Shown one piece after another: positions 11,779 to 24,645 of a DNA stretch of 64,000 nucleotides. Numbering within the stretch: position 1 is the stretch's first letter; each line of letters starts with the position of its first letter. The DNA is from Pogona vitticeps (lineage: Eukaryota > Chordata > Lepidosauria > Squamata > Agamidae): positions 21,943,764-22,007,763 of the forward strand of contig NC_135789.1 of the NCBI RefSeq assembly GCF_051106095.1, given 5' to 3'. Position numbers and translations under genes: made by a program. The notes beneath the pieces are model-generated. The model searched no databases. It was not told the origin of the DNA and saw only the letters and a list, made by a program, of their open reading frames with translations.

Positions 11779-13342
11779 AATAACAATGTCTGTTTCTTTC
11801 TTTCTTTTTCTCTCTTTCTATCCCTCCCTCACTCACTCACTCCCAATGTCCCTTCCCAAAGTAATTATTCCCCTGAACAATCTCAAGGTCAGCACAAGGC
11901 TACAGCACTCTGCTAAGAGAAATACAGTGGGAAATGGATGCTAATATGTCAGTGGATTCCCTGCTTGTCCTCCCTTCCATCTCCACCCATACTGCTTCAG
12001 CGTACATCAGGCTGGGAAGATCTTGTTGTATGCTGAGGCTGTATGGCCTTTCTCCTCAAAAGCGGCAGGGAAGGGTCATGAAAAGGCAATGAAGTCAATT
12101 CCACAATAAAAAGTGGCTCTCCATGTGCCTGTGTTCCCTTGCAACCGTCAAGCCTTTTAGGGTTATGCATGAAGCCACTTCCCCTGGACTGTACCAGGCC
12201 TGCCGCTGCATCCTGGAAGCACAGCGCTCTCCTGGCACCGTCTCGGTTGAAAGCCCCCAGACTGCAGCACAGCAGCTGAAATGCTTTGCAAGTCATACTG
12301 ATTCAGGACTGCAATAAAAGCCAGCAGGTGCTCGGCATCCCCTCCACTGCAAGAGTGCCAGGCCCTTTTTGAGGCAGCCCTTACGCTAGACGAGAATGAA
12401 TTTCAGAAGGCACACACGCACCTTTCAGGGTGAGTGGGTGGCAGAGGCAAGGGCTGCAGAGGTTGCAAGCATAGCCAAGACCAGCCCAAAGCTTCCCCAT
12501 CAGACTCAGCGGCGGGGGGGGGGTATGCCTCTGGCATTACCTTCGCTGTATGCAAATAGGGCCAGGGGAGCTGTTTTTGCTAGGGAGCAGGTGAGAACAA
12601 AGAAGCAAAGAGGGAAGGGTGCTTCACACTTTGTCCATCCATCATCTCTCCAGCTCTCTGGAGGCCTTTCTGAGCTTAAAGAAATGCTACAGCAAGAGGC
12701 AGCAGATGATAACAGCAGAGGACCCTCCCAAGGCAGAGAGAGGTGGCCCCCTCAGATGGTGCATGATGGGAGAAGGTTTGCTGCCAGCCTCCCACCCCAT
12801 CTTCCTGGCTGGCATTTTTCTCAACTGGCATCCCAGGGGTGACAATCCTAGCTTACCTTTTGCTGATCTGAGCAGTCCCTCTTGCCTGGGGCCCTTTTTT
12901 CCCTCATCTTGCAACACGGGGGGGAAGGTCAGGAAAGGGACCCGACTTACATGAGATGCCCTGGGGGGGGCGGGGAGAGGCAGCTCCTGTCGGCAGATAC
13001 TGCATGTGTGCATGCCTTGCTCTGCTTGGAAACCTTTGCTGGCACAACCAGATCTGCATTGCAGCTCTTAATTTTTCTTTTCCTAAAGAGCTGCTGCCAG
13101 TGGCCTGGCAAGAGCAGAGAGTGGGAAAAGCTGGGTTGCTGGGAGACATCTTCCAGATCACACTAGCCAGATCGCCCTCTGTGCATCCTAAACTGCCCTG
13201 GAGTGCTCTTTCAAAATCTTTAATATATCTGAAGGTCCATTTGTTCTCCTCACCATCTAGCAGACCCTGTGCATCAGGACAGGGCTGGCGGTTTCCTGCC
13301 TGGGACTGGTATGACTTTACGCATAATAAAATGTACCCTACT

Positions 13343-13482
13343 TATTAGAACTGCATAGCTGGAAGGAACCCTACAGAGCCTTGAGTCCAGCCCCTCTCAA
13401 GGAGACCCCCATGGGGGAATGGAAGTCCCAACCCTCAGGCTCTGCAGCCAGAGATCTAAAGTGCTGAGCTATCCAGCCAACA
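13343..13482 (-). mobile_element. tRNA-headed SINE with CR1-like tail
   Basis: Reverse copy of the same family: starts with the tail (tagaactgcatagctggaag, gaaccctacagagcc, gagtccagcccctctcaagg) and ends in the tRNA-like head (ctgcagccagagatctaaag, tgctgagctatccagc). Confidence 0.72.
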
Positions 13483-14359
13483 GCAGACTAGAGAGAGAGG
13501 ACAGCCTCCCTCACCTTCCCAAAGGGCAGCCGGTGAGCATAAGGGCTCAGGGCAGTCTATATTCCCAAGCATTTTTGTTATCCTGCCATTGCAATTACTG
13601 TATACTCGCTGTGACTCATTTAGTGACACAAACTGTGATTTTCTGTGATGCTTTTTTTTGGTATCTCCTAAAGCAAAGGTTTTGTTTTGTTTTTGCCTTG
13701 CTTTGTTTCAGGATATGGATTATTTGTACCATGGCACTTTTCACTGAAACTCCCAGTTAGAAACTTCCAGTTAGCACTCTAGATCTGTCAGGATGAAATT
13801 TGTCACGGACCCCCTCCTGATTTGATACCGATTTAGGGCACATGGTTCAGTCCTGTTTGGGGAGGCGCTTGCAGTAGATCATTAACCTAACTACAGTACT
13901 ACTGTTCCACACTGCAGGCAAAGGGAGGGGATTCTGGTCATTGTGATCCCAAAAGGAACTTTCCCAAACTCTACCAACTGCATTGGGGAAAGAATGTACA
14001 GCCAGTCTAGTCAGCTTTTGTAAATAACTCTCTTGTTGTCTTGTTCTTCATCTCGGGCAGCACAATGTCTTGTACCCAGCTCTCCTCCGACTCCCCTGAA
14101 CAGCGGGGGACGGGTCTCTGGTGCCTTGCTTTGCTTGTTGGCTTCCTGGAGATTAGGCAGGATTGGCTCCGGTATTCGGTAGTGTTGAGGCAGCAAATAC
14201 AGGGCAGAGGGGTAAGGAGCGACAACAATGGGCTGAAGAGGAGGATTGTGGGGGATACCCTGCCTCTGTGTTGCCAGATGTTTCTGGGAAACCCAGCCCA
14301 AGACTCTTAAGCCAATGAATGTTCTGAATGTTTTACTTGTGAATGTTGTCTTTCATTTT

Positions 14360-14462
14360 AATCCCATAGGCCTGATGAGGTGGATTTGATCCACAAAAGC
14401 TCACATCAAAATAGAAACATTAGTCTTTAAGGTGCCACATGGTTTTTGTCTCTTGTTTGTTT
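14360..14462 (+). repeat. Repeat with 'gaagaagtggatttg-ccacaaaagctta' motif, long copy
   Basis: gcctgatgaggtggatttga, tccacaaaagctcacatcaa, cattagtctttaaggtgcca, then tttttgtctcttg and a TTTG run. The order dga-agctcac-gttagtctttaaggtgccac is the common end of this repeat family. Confidence 0.5.
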
Positions 14463-14854
14463 GTTTGTTTGCCTTCCCTTTATGATTTTGCTTGACGGAC
14501 TAACACAGCGGCACCCCCTTCTGTTTACGTTCCATAGCAAACTAGCATAGAGCCCCACACAACTCCTGACACTGGGCAGAATGCATAGCCAGTGTGAGTA
14601 GTAGCCACTGCTGGCCCTAACCTCCATGGATTACTCAGATTCCTGGGCTAGCAGCCGTCACTCCATCTGGTAGCAGTGAGTTCCTCAGTGTACGTGTGCT
14701 CTGCATGACGGAAATGCCGTCTTTTATGTGGCTCTCCCACCCTTCAGCAAAAACATGGTTTGCCAGATAAGGGCAGCTGTTACCCCAGAGGCACCGAGCG
14801 AGAGCAGATGCCCTACCAAGAAAAACTGAAAGAAAGAAACAGAGGAAACAAGGG

Positions 14855-15250
14855 CAGGCCAAGGTGTTGTGGGACCAAAGTTCCCAGCATCCCTCAGCAA
14901 GGGGCTGATGGGAGCTGTAGGCCAACAATACCCAGAGGGCCAGGCTTTGCGGGCACCGACACCTCCCACCTCCTTCCCAGATGCGACACCTTCCTGGTGA
15001 AGCGGCAGCGAGTCTCATGCAAGTCAAGGGTCATGGCTGGCTGCAAAATGTATTGCATCGTTATTTTGGATATTTTTACTCTGCCTTAAAACAGCCCTCA
15101 AAGCATCACCCTTTTGAACTGGGATGGGCATGCCGGGCGTGACCCTGCATAGGTTGTTGGATTGCAACTCCCGTCCTCCCTAACCCACCTAGCCAAGGGT
15201 CAGGAATCCTGGGAGATGATGAAGTCCACCAGCCTCTGGAGAGCCACATG
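14855..15250. mobile_element. Two degraded aactcccag-core MITE copies
   Basis: At 14862-14940: gtgggaccaaagttcccagc, atccctcagcaa, gatgggagctgtaggccaac. At 15150-15240: ggattgcaactcccgtcctc, ctgggagatgatgaagtcca, cagcctctggagagccacat. Both show the inverted 'lean text' of the palindromic MITE family. The bases between the two copies (about 14945-15145) show no recognised feature. Confidence 0.45.
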
Positions 15251-17754
15251 TTATGACTCGTCCTAATGCTACAGTATAAGCTGACAACTGATGAGCCAGT
15301 GTTAACTGAGCGCCATTTTTCATTGTCCCACATCCTGGCGTCACTTGATCCTGGGCCTCCTTTCTCCTGCGACTGTTTCAAGGAAGATGGGGAAATGGCA
15401 TGAAGTGAGCAGAGGAATTCTCCTTGCTGCATTTCCTTCTCTCTTTCCTTCCCCATCTCTGTCTCTCTTACGCACAAGCACACACATTTTGGCTCCTTTC
15501 TCCCTCCCTCCCTCCCTCCCTCATTTCGATCTGCCAGTTAACTGCAGATGGATTCAGAGAGAAAGAAGCCAGTTAAGCAGAAAGCAACCATGGCCATAAA
15601 GAACAATCAACTGACACATTAGTTTTCATCAGGAGCCAGCGTCAGTCCCGGGTGGTGCATCTCAAGCAGCCGAGTGCTGCAGTCTGAAAGAGAGGGACTC
15701 CGCAGAGTGACTCAGCAGAGCAGCCAGAACTCCTGAGTCGGTACCTGAAGGACTCTCAGGCCACCGGGAGACCCAGCCAAGGCACGGAGCCAAGGTGCCC
15801 CTCGGCCTGCCCATCTAGCTCTGTGTCTGCCCCCCACCATGCAAAGCTCTGCTTCGCAGGGGTTTTCCCCCCCCTTATGCTGATGCTGGCTGTGGGAGTT
15901 TGGAAAACATAGTCCCCCAAATGTAGTTTTTTCCTGCATCGTTGCTTTAGCTTTAAGAGACAGCAGGTTGGTGGTGGTGGAGGAAATTGTGTGCCAGTGA
16001 CAAGTGGGACTCCTGGGTGTGACGCACCCAGTGACAAGTGGGACACAACCGGGATGACGCACAAGTATGTGCTTTCCTGCATGTAGCAGCTGGGAGGCCT
16101 ACTGATTAATATTACTGGGACTGAGTACCAACCGATACACATGGCAGGTAATGGGAACCAGAGGAGAGAGAGGTGTAATAGGGAGAGAAAAAGCCCAGGT
16201 ATATTTTCCCCCTCTCTTTTCTAGGCTCAGCCTGGACAGATCAGATTAGACTCCTGGGCTTCTTTCCTTCTTTCTCCAAGCCACTTCCTGGTCCTGCCTT
16301 TCCTAGTTAGAGAAATGGCTACCCAAAGAACCCCGCAACAAAAGCCAGCCTTAAAGTTTTCGTAAGTCGGTTTAAGATTTTCTTTCTTCCAACATTATCC
16401 CTAGATGGGTTTCCTAAGGGAATAAGCTGCAGCAGGTTTTCCTTTTGTCTTATTACCCATCTCTAGTCTAGTAATGTTTATTCCAAAGTCAAAATAACAG
16501 CAGGAGACAACTATACTTTACTAGAAAAAATACTAAGTAATTCCAAAACTACCTCTGAATGGTCGGGCTTCTTATTTCCCTCATACCATCAGTCAGCATG
16601 ACACCCAGTCTCCCCAACATGGCGTCTTCCCAATGTGCCAGACAACATCTTCCATCATTCCCATCCAATGCAGCCATCAACCTTGATTTACCATCAGGTA
16701 ACCAGAACAGACAAGTGGAAAGGCAGCAAACTCTAGCGCTGACCAAGGCCCATCTACAAATCGCCCTGTTATCTCGACTAGGTCTACATACAGATTGGTG
16801 CTCTTCAGCTTCCTTCCTTCGTTCTCCACAAGCAAGCCACCACTTGAGCCACATCCCTGACCTTGCCCAGCCTCTTCCCCCTACTTCCTTGATCCCATCT
16901 GGCCTCTACTGCTAATTAGACAAATCTTCCCAGTTTCCACTTGTTTTCTCCTGAAGATTAGCCAGGTTCTTTCACCTGGTTCACAAGTCACAAAGTGACT
17001 ATCTTTCTCACAAGGGTGAGAGGTACTGTGTTTCTATTTAAACAGCTGCCATCGCTTCTAAATGTATAGTGGTACAAAGATGTACATCAGGTCCAGCTCC
17101 TAAACACCAGCATGCCTGAACTCCTAGTCTTATAGAGGGGAAGCTAAATAATATCCTTACGTTGAAGACACTCATAGTGCCTACTGCTTTAAGAATTCCT
17201 GCATAAGCTTTATGGGGAGGTAGGCAATATGAAGGAATCGAGACATATAAGGAAGGACAGCTGCTAGGTATTCATTTATGGAGTGTTCACCTTTCTCCTT
17301 TTACTGGGACCCAAGGGTAATCACTACATTATCAACAGCTAGAGAAAGCTTTCAAAAAACACAGCAAATTCTCCTATAAAAACGAGGTTGGATGATACTG
17401 CTTTTGTACCATTAAAACATTTTTTAAAAGTGTGCTTTCAGTTCCAACAGGAGCCTTCCACAAGGTCCCATTGGACAAGTTTCATCATGGCGTTGACCAC
17501 CAACCCAACTTCTCTTGGCCTTTTGGACACAGACCAGATGGCTTTTTTCTTTCTCGTTTCATTATGGAAAATATCTGCAGCCAAAGGTGGGAGATCTCTC
17601 ACTGCCTAAGGACCACTGCCCCCCGAGGATGCCATCACCCTTCTGCAGGTAGACAATATTTTCAGTTTGGCTCCAACCAAACATTTCATCTCCAGCTCTT
17701 TGGAGATACAGATTATCCCGTCTCTGTGAGCTTCTTAGCCACATGTTGGGCTAT

Positions 17755-18320
17755 AGATGCAGTGCTCCAGGAAAGGGGCTCCTTAACCTTCTTTTCAAAT
17801 TTTGTACAAGAGCGGCACGGCTTTTTAATTTTGCAACATCATGTTAAAACAAGTGAAGAACATTGGCAGGCTGGAATAGGTCCAGAAGAGACGATGGAAA
17901 GATCTGGAAACCAAGCCTTGTAAGGAACGCGACGAGAGTATTATAGATGGGTTTAGCCAGGAAAAGAGAAGACGGAGAGAATGACAGGATCGTCGTCTTT
18001 CAGTATTTGAACAATCGTCACAGGGAGAGAGAGAGAAAAGCAGGCGCTCTTTTGTGGCTCTGGAAGGTAGGGCCCTAAATAAAGGGTCCCCATTATCAGA
18101 AAGGAGATTTAAACTACTCACTGGGAAATCCTTTTGAGAATAAACGCTGTTTGATAGTGGAGCAGATGGCCTCGTGGATTCTCCTTCATGGCAGATTTTT
18201 AACCAGACGTTGAGTGGCCCCCTGTTGGGGATACTTGACCTTGTGTGTCTCCCGCTTCAGTGGAGGTTGGGCTAGATGACCCCTGGGTTCCCTTCCAGCT
18301 CTCCAGTTCTCCAATTTATA
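17755..18320 (+). mobile_element. CR1 LINE 3' end
   Basis: Plus-strand order of a CR1 3' region: a part reading ggtccagaagagacgatgga, ctggaaaccaagccttgtaa, ggaacgcga, then tttagccaggaaaagagaag, and the terminal ggttgggctagatgacccct, gggttcccttccagctctcc. These are degraded versions of the CR1 3' segment found in birds and reptiles. There are many indels and no open frame. Confidence 0.72.
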
Positions 18321-21300
18321 AATTAGAAGCCATTTTAAAGCTTATTTCTTTAAAGACTTCTATGTAAATAATGTTAAACATAGCTGTGCCCTCCATTTCA
18401 ACCCCCTTGGATCTTTCTCCGAATATATGGAGCCACAAAAAGTTACTTTGGGACACTATACCTTGCAGAAGACTCCCAGCTAGCATGGCCACCAAGCCAT
18501 GGGCTATTATGGGATGTGTAGTCCTACCAAGTACTGTTTCCCCTGCGCTTCTGCAAACAGGTTGTGTTTAGCAGCGACACCTGCAGAAATGCCTTCGTTC
18601 CCTTTTCTGCTCAGGTCCCAAAGGCGTCACCCGAGGCTCAGCTAAAATCCCAGTTAGCTATAACGGAAAGAGCAGGCCCGTGTTGCTACGGCCAAAGCTT
18701 CAGGGCCTCTCTGCATCCAGACGGAGGCCAAAAGCTCTCTCTGCCAAGTGCCGAAAAGATCTTCTCGGCTTCTGAGAAACGGAGACCAGCTCAGCAGGCG
18801 AACAAGCCGGAGACCTGCTTCGGAAACCTGATGAGCTGATGGCACAAGTGACTTTGCAGTTCCTTAAAATAGCACAGCCCCGGTTGCTACGGCTCTGCAG
18901 CAGCAGCAGTAGCAGGTCTGCAAGGAGAGCCGCGGAGGAAGGAGAACCCGAAAGGGGGGAGATGACCCAAATGTGGGGCTATACCACATGTGGTTGTCTC
19001 TCCCCTCACGGGCTGGTTGGTAGGCAGGCAGGAGGTCTCTGCAAGGAAAGCCTGGCCGTCGGTCTGGAGGTCCTCAGCCCCTGGCTGGAAACTGCTAAGA
19101 GACTGGAAGAGGGCTGGGTTTCCAGAGTCGCAGCCCACCGTGGCTGCCTCCTGGGACCTCAGAGGGCTGCGTCTGCCTTCCAGCCTGTCCCCTGTCCCTC
19201 CCCCAAACTCTCCCAGTTAGGGGGGGCGGAAAGACAGGTGGACCGAATATTGTACTTTCTAAAGTAAGGGTGGATCACATGTGTCCGATGGACTACATGT
19301 GGCTTACAAGGGACCAGGCTGAAGCCCTACAAGGCCCAAGGCCCTCTGGCATCCTGACAGCATTAACAAAAAAAAAAGTTAAAGGAATGGGGGGGGCAGA
19401 ATCCCAAAAGGTCTCTCAAGGGGGTGTAGGAGCACCTTTTCCTATTTAGAGGGCCTCCCAAAATCTTCTTGCCATCGGCACACCAAAATTTGAATTAAAA
19501 AAAAAAATTAGAGGGCCACTAGGGGGCATAAGTGGACCTTTTGAGTTAAAAACCTATTTTTTGTAGTGGGGGGAGGGAAGCTTTGGGGTGGGATCGTGGG
19601 GGTAAGGGGTGGCGCTCCAAAATCTAGGGAGAGGCATGAGTTGCCTCTGAGTCAGGGGGCTGTGATGGGCCACGCCAGCCCGTTTTCTGATGGCGCACCC
19701 TGTTCCTGAAGGTTTTTCTTTTCCAAAACAGGAAGTGACTAGGCTGTCACTGTCAGTTTTGATAAGAAGGTCCCTGTATGCCTTAATTGGGGAGGGGGGA
19801 GCATTCCTCTTCCATGCTTCTGTTGTCAATTTGAGGCCCCTTTCCCCCCTCCAAGAAAGAGTCTTTTATGGGGACATAGAGTGTGGGGTGGGGCACTCTT
19901 GTGCACTCTGTAGCATTGAGACAGAACATTTTCCCTGCACAAGGTTCTGAATTCTAGCTGTCAACGTGTCTGATGGTCTTGGCTCCCCCCCCCCAATCTT
20001 AACAGCAGCCTGAGCTGATGATTCTTATCATCATCAAATTGGACTGCTGGGTTGTCGAGAACCCCCTCCTAGAAACCTCAGCTCAGGCCTCACTCCCTTA
20101 CCGATGAAGCTCAGGTCCCATGAGATTGACATATGCAGAGAGCAGATGGAGGAACTGAGCATCTGACGCCCACGCCCACGTCGGTGCCATGCTGAGCCCG
20201 CTGGTATCGTCTCCTCCAGCCTGGGGAGGGCGAGGCGAGGGGGGCTCACCCCCTTGCGCCACCACATCCCTGTGCCCTCTTAAGTCTCAGCCCCACAGGC
20301 CAAACCCCAGTTGCTCAGCCTCAAGGGAGCTTCTGTTCCTCCTCTTGTCTGCTGTGGACGCAGCCAATCGGCAGGTGGTCCAGGAGGAGGGCATCCTCCC
20401 ATTGCCTAGCAACCGCGATGTGCATTTTCTCCCGCTGCTCTCGACCTGCTTGAAGCAAACAAGGAGGCTAGGAAGAGGAAAGGGGGGTCAATCAAGGAGG
20501 GAACAAGTGAGATGGGAAGGGGGATATTGTGGTTTGGGTTAGAGGTACAAAGTTTTTTGGGGTAGAGGGAGAGAGGGAGAAAGAGAGATTATCTGCAGTA
20601 TAGCTACACTGTGGTCTGTTCCATTTCCTCCAACATCCTACCAGTAAAAATAAGATCATATCTGTGGCATCCACCACCACCCCACTTAACATACCAAATA
20701 TTTTGCAACACCCACACACAGATGTACACCCCCCCCATTCAACATTGCCTGAAGGTCCCATTCTGTTTGCCCTGTGCTGCTTTTTGTTCTTTCCATGGTT
20801 AGAAGGGTTCTTTCGATCAAAAGAGATGCTCGGAAAATCACATCCCTGTAAGTTGCCTGCCTGTTGGTTTCAGAAAGCATCCACAGAGCAGAATCTCAAG
20901 CAAACGGGTCCAAAGGTGGATCCAAAATGTCTGAGGAATGCATGTATCACCCCACCTCTGCCCACCTAGAGACTGCAGACGTCTGCTCCTTTCAGCCTGT
21001 GGCCTTGCCCGTCACTGGCTCTTCCTTGAAACTGAATTCAGCTCTTGAACTCTCCGCAACCCCCTACCCTTAAAAAGGAAAGCTGTTTTTGTGAAATCTT
21101 GACCACTGCTTTATTGGGGGGGGGGGGTTGCTATTTTCCTTCTGCAAAGCTATGGAGCAACACACCAGTGTGAGAGCCACCTGCAAGAAAGCATGGGGGG
21201 GGGGCCTGGAGAAATGCCCAAAGAAACCCAGAGAAAGGAGTCTTCCATGTCTTGGGACAAGGTAGAGACTGCTGGGAAGCCATATGTAGTAGAGAAAGAA

Positions 21301-23581
21301 GATAGTACACCTCCCAGAATCCCCTGTCCACCATACTTGCTGATCCTCCTTGACCAGGGGATTCTGAAAGATAAACCATCCCCATCTATGAGTTGTGCAG
21401 AGTTCCAAGAAGTGTAGCCAATGTACTATGAAGTGTAATGCTTCAGAGGTCACATTCACACATGCATTGACATGGATATATATCAGCCCAGGCTATGACC
21501 CAAGTTTTTTTTTTTTGCTGCTTTTTTTTGGTTGCTTTTTTTGGAAGGACAAAAGTGGTCCCTCTCCTCGGTCCGTGAGCCAAAGCCAGCCAGACCACCA
21601 GAAGGCTCTTACTTCAGATCTGCTGACGGAGCCATGTCCTCCCCTGGGCCCGAGGCCGGCAAGCTTGTTTAAAAGGTTGTAGCCGACGGTTCTCTTCTCC
21701 AGAGTGGTCTGAGTGTTGGGAGGAACAGCTGGGAGGCTTCTCCTGGTGCTGGGTACTTGCACTTAGCTAGCGAAAGGAAGCTTGCCGAACGACTTGATTT
21801 TAGGTAAAAATAGGAAACCTGCCTTCCTTGTTTCAGGAAATCGATTCAGAGATAAGGGCAGGAAAACGGTGCTCCAGGTTTTAGTTAGGGAAGGCCCTGG
21901 AGGTTGGCTTTCCAGCTGCGAGGACATGGTGGCGGCTGCCTTGTCTGGCTCCCTCTCTCTGGGAAGGATAACTGGTTTTCAGAGAAGTCGCTTTATTTGT
22001 CTGTTTCAGTGTGTATAACCAAAACGGACAGGTTCAAGAAAGACAGTTTTCTTTTACTGTGATCTTTTGTGGACTGCAGTCTGTGTCTCAGACACAGGAA
22101 ATCCATTTGGGAATAGTGAAGGAGGCAGGAGTGCTAAACTTGGTGACAGAAGCCCCTAGAGCTAGCTTTCCCATAAGAGTGTATTGTTGGTAAGAGGGTG
22201 GGTGAGGAGGTGAATTGTAATCCACGAACTGTTCCTACATATAAATCTATTAATCCTCAGGGCGCCACTGGGGTGTTATTTCTGTTTTTGTTTGTTTGTG
22301 TTTTTTGGTTTCTGTTTTTGTTATGCAAACCACCACGACTGACTTCCAAGAAGACAGGGTATTGTGCAATTTACATGTCAATAAAAGGCCCTCCTAGAAA
22401 GAAAAGGCCAGATGATGCCCCCAAGCACCCGCTCACCTCTCTGCTAAACCCACTCCATGCACAGTTTATTCATCCCAGGGCCTTTTGATTCCAATCACTG
22501 TGGTCTCCGTAATTCCAAAGGACAGTCTTTTAATTCCAGGAGTTGTATAAATCCACTGCTTTGTACATCAGTATAGAATTAACTGTGGAGCAGAATTCAG
22601 AAACGGTTCTCTTGGACTCTATAGAAGCTGGGAGTTTTACTCCAAAGCAGGAAAGTTTCTGCAGGGGAAATTACTCCTCTCTATATTTGGAGTCGCTGGA
22701 TCCTTCAGAAAGTTGTGTTTGTATTTTGAGGGGAGGTGTATATTCTTTGGTTCCACATCTGTCTTCTACTGCGATGGAGGCCCAGATTCAGCCGTCTTCC
22801 TTGGCCATGAAAAAAAAAAATTAAGGCCCCCCCCCCCTCCTTGCAACTGAGGTGTTCAGAAAGGTACTCCGGCTACCCCAGTCTTCCTTAACCCTCCCTC
22901 TATTTTCCTTTGCTAACTTGTCAGGTTTCATTGGAAGATTAATCATTCTTGCCATTTCCATTAAGCACCCCCCCCCCGCTTGTTCCTTACTCTGGACAGG
23001 CCGTAAATCCAGCCCGAAAATAGCCACCAGCTTGGCTTCAGCCTTCCTGAAATATTTATTCCTCTGTCTTTCTCCTCCTGCTCCCTCCCATCCACGCCTG
23101 CCACAGCTCCGGCTCTTGCACCACTTTTTTCCTGTGCAGAAATGATGAAGCAGGAACTAATGGATGGTATTGATCCAGGCGGATCTGAGCCAGCCTGCAA
23201 AACGGCGGGGGGAGGGGCCAAGGGCTCTCCAGAGGCTCGTGCCCAGGACTAGTTCAGGGCAACTCTGCCGCCTCGGGTCAAGGGCTACCCCCTTCCGTTC
23301 CAGGGCTGCCCTTTGAATCCCACTTGTCTCCTGTCCTCTTTTACATAGGAATGGGTCCCTTTTCCTGGAGGGCCATCCCGTCTGATTCTGAGAATCAGAG
23401 AGGAAGAATCAAAAGAACCAGAAGGATGGGTGTCGAGAACCTTGAAGCTGATCTTGAAGTTGTTCGAACGGCAAACACTCAGATGATCGGATGACTGTTT
23501 TCCCCAACCAAGTGAGATGAATTCTCTTTAAATGACAGACGTGATTTCTAGCTTTGTGCCTGGACACGTCAATAATCAGCC
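18321..23581. other. Gene-free interval, partly GC-rich
   Basis: No recognisable exon. The parts near 18560-19220 and 20160-20460 are GC-rich with moderate CpG. I looked for the first exon of YWHAG, the expected next gene by mammalian order, and did not find it. Several runs of G or C of 8-12 bases are present. Confidence 0.3.
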
Positions 23582-23875
23582 TACCGTATTTTTCCGTGTA
23601 TAAAAATATACTTTTGTCTAAAATCTTTAGACTGAAAATTGAGGGTAGTCTTATACACAGAAGTAAGCTGAGGAGAGAACAAAAACAAGTGGAGGGGAAA
23701 GCAGGGATCAAAGCAATCCTGCAGCGCTTTGATCCCTTTCCCCCTACACTGGCTAAGCCCCACTTAGATTTCTTAATTTTGGATTAGAAAAGTGAGGGGG
23801 TCTTATACATGGGGGTGTCTAATACACAGATATACTACCATTTATTTCACTTCCCATCAGCCAAAAATTACGGTA
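23582..23875. mobile_element. MITE (taccgtatttttc family)
   Basis: TIRs taccgtatttttccgtgtat and the inverse of ccaaaaattacggta. Internally there are two copies in the same orientation of gtcttatacac/gtcttatacatg, and an inner hairpin around atcaaagcaatcctgcagcg / ctttgatccc. This is a widespread vertebrate MITE type with these ends. Confidence 0.65.
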
Positions 23876-24061
23876 CTGTACATAGTTTTATGCAAATCAG
23901 CATCTCCTTTGGCCTGTTTGGGGGTGATGGGAAAGTGGCTGGCCACATCAGCTCTGGCACTAGCGTAAGGAAGCTGCCCTATCCTGAATCATGAAGTAAT
24001 AAAAAGGGGGGGGGGGACTGTAATCCTAGGATGTAGAAAATATGGTGCTCTCAACTGGTGC

Positions 24062-24318
24062 ACCAGCAGGAGCCTCACAGTGCAGTGGTTAACCTGCAGC
24101 CGAAACTCTGTTCATCATCCAGGTTCATTCACTGGCAGCCGGCTCAAAGTGCACTCAGCCTTCCATCCTTCTGAGTTTGGTGAATTGAGTACCCAGCTTG
24201 CTGGAGGGTGAGGGGGTCGGATGTGTAACCTTCATCAATTATAATGAAATTGTAAACCGCCTAGAGAGAGCTTTAAGTGCTATGGGGTGGTATATAAGCA
24301 GCACACTTTGCTTTTTGT
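24062..24318 (+). mobile_element. Sauria-type SINE
   Basis: tRNA-like head (cacagtgcagtggttaacct), then the diagnostic middle tcagccttccatccttctga, tgagtacccagcttgct, and the Bov-B-type tail gtaaaccgcctagagagagc, ggggtggtatataagcagca. This is the Sauria SINE structure, mobilised by Bov-B LINEs in squamates. Confidence 0.78.
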
Positions 24319-24359
24319 TAGTTGGTCAGTTGGTTTGCTTTTCTCTTTATTCCAGTATA

Positions 24360-24645
24360 GAATGTCCAACGTGTTTCGGCCTACCAGCCCTCTTCAGGGG
24401 CATTACAACAGAAAAAGAATTATAATAATTCTACAACATATCCATAAATATTTTTAGTGCATTCTTATACTATCTAAAATAATTTTATGGATGTACTTTT
24501 AGACTTATGGATATATGATTTTTTTAATATGACATTTTCCCCAGTAAATTATAATGTTAAAAACCTACAACAACCAGTGTTATAATTGTAATTCTTTTTA
24601 TGTTATATCGCCTCTGAAGAAAGCTGATAGGTCAACTGATAGTGT
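24360..24645. repeat. AT-rich element flanked by inverted cctcttcagg / cctctgaagaa ends
   Basis: Left: tgtttcggcctaccagccct followed by cttcagggg. Right: cctctgaagaaagctgatag then gtcaact. As inverted repeats these agree over most of 24 bases and enclose about 230 bases of AT-rich DNA. It begins immediately after the Sauria SINE. Confidence 0.4.

Larger units (their letters stand above)
11779..17754. other. Gene-free interval with scattered repeats
   Basis: Apart from the SINE at 13343, the motif repeat at 14360 and the MITE pieces at 14855-15250, I see no gene, RNA or regulatory element. Several open frames of 100-150 codons (for example 12396-12842) lack any domain signal. At 15990-16050 the phrase cagtgacaagtgggac occurs twice. 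Confidence 0.3.

Noticed and set aside
12396-12842. Plus-strand open frame of 148 codons
   Set aside because: No domain, no splice signals in phase, unrelated overlapping frames equally open.
17432-17923. Plus-strand open frame of 163 codons
   Set aside because: Its 3' half runs into a CR1 LINE tail; no domain similarity.
18560-20460. GC-rich stretches as possible YWHAG promoter and first exon
   Set aside because: No sequence compatible with the 14-3-3 gamma N-terminus followed by a donor was found on the minus strand.
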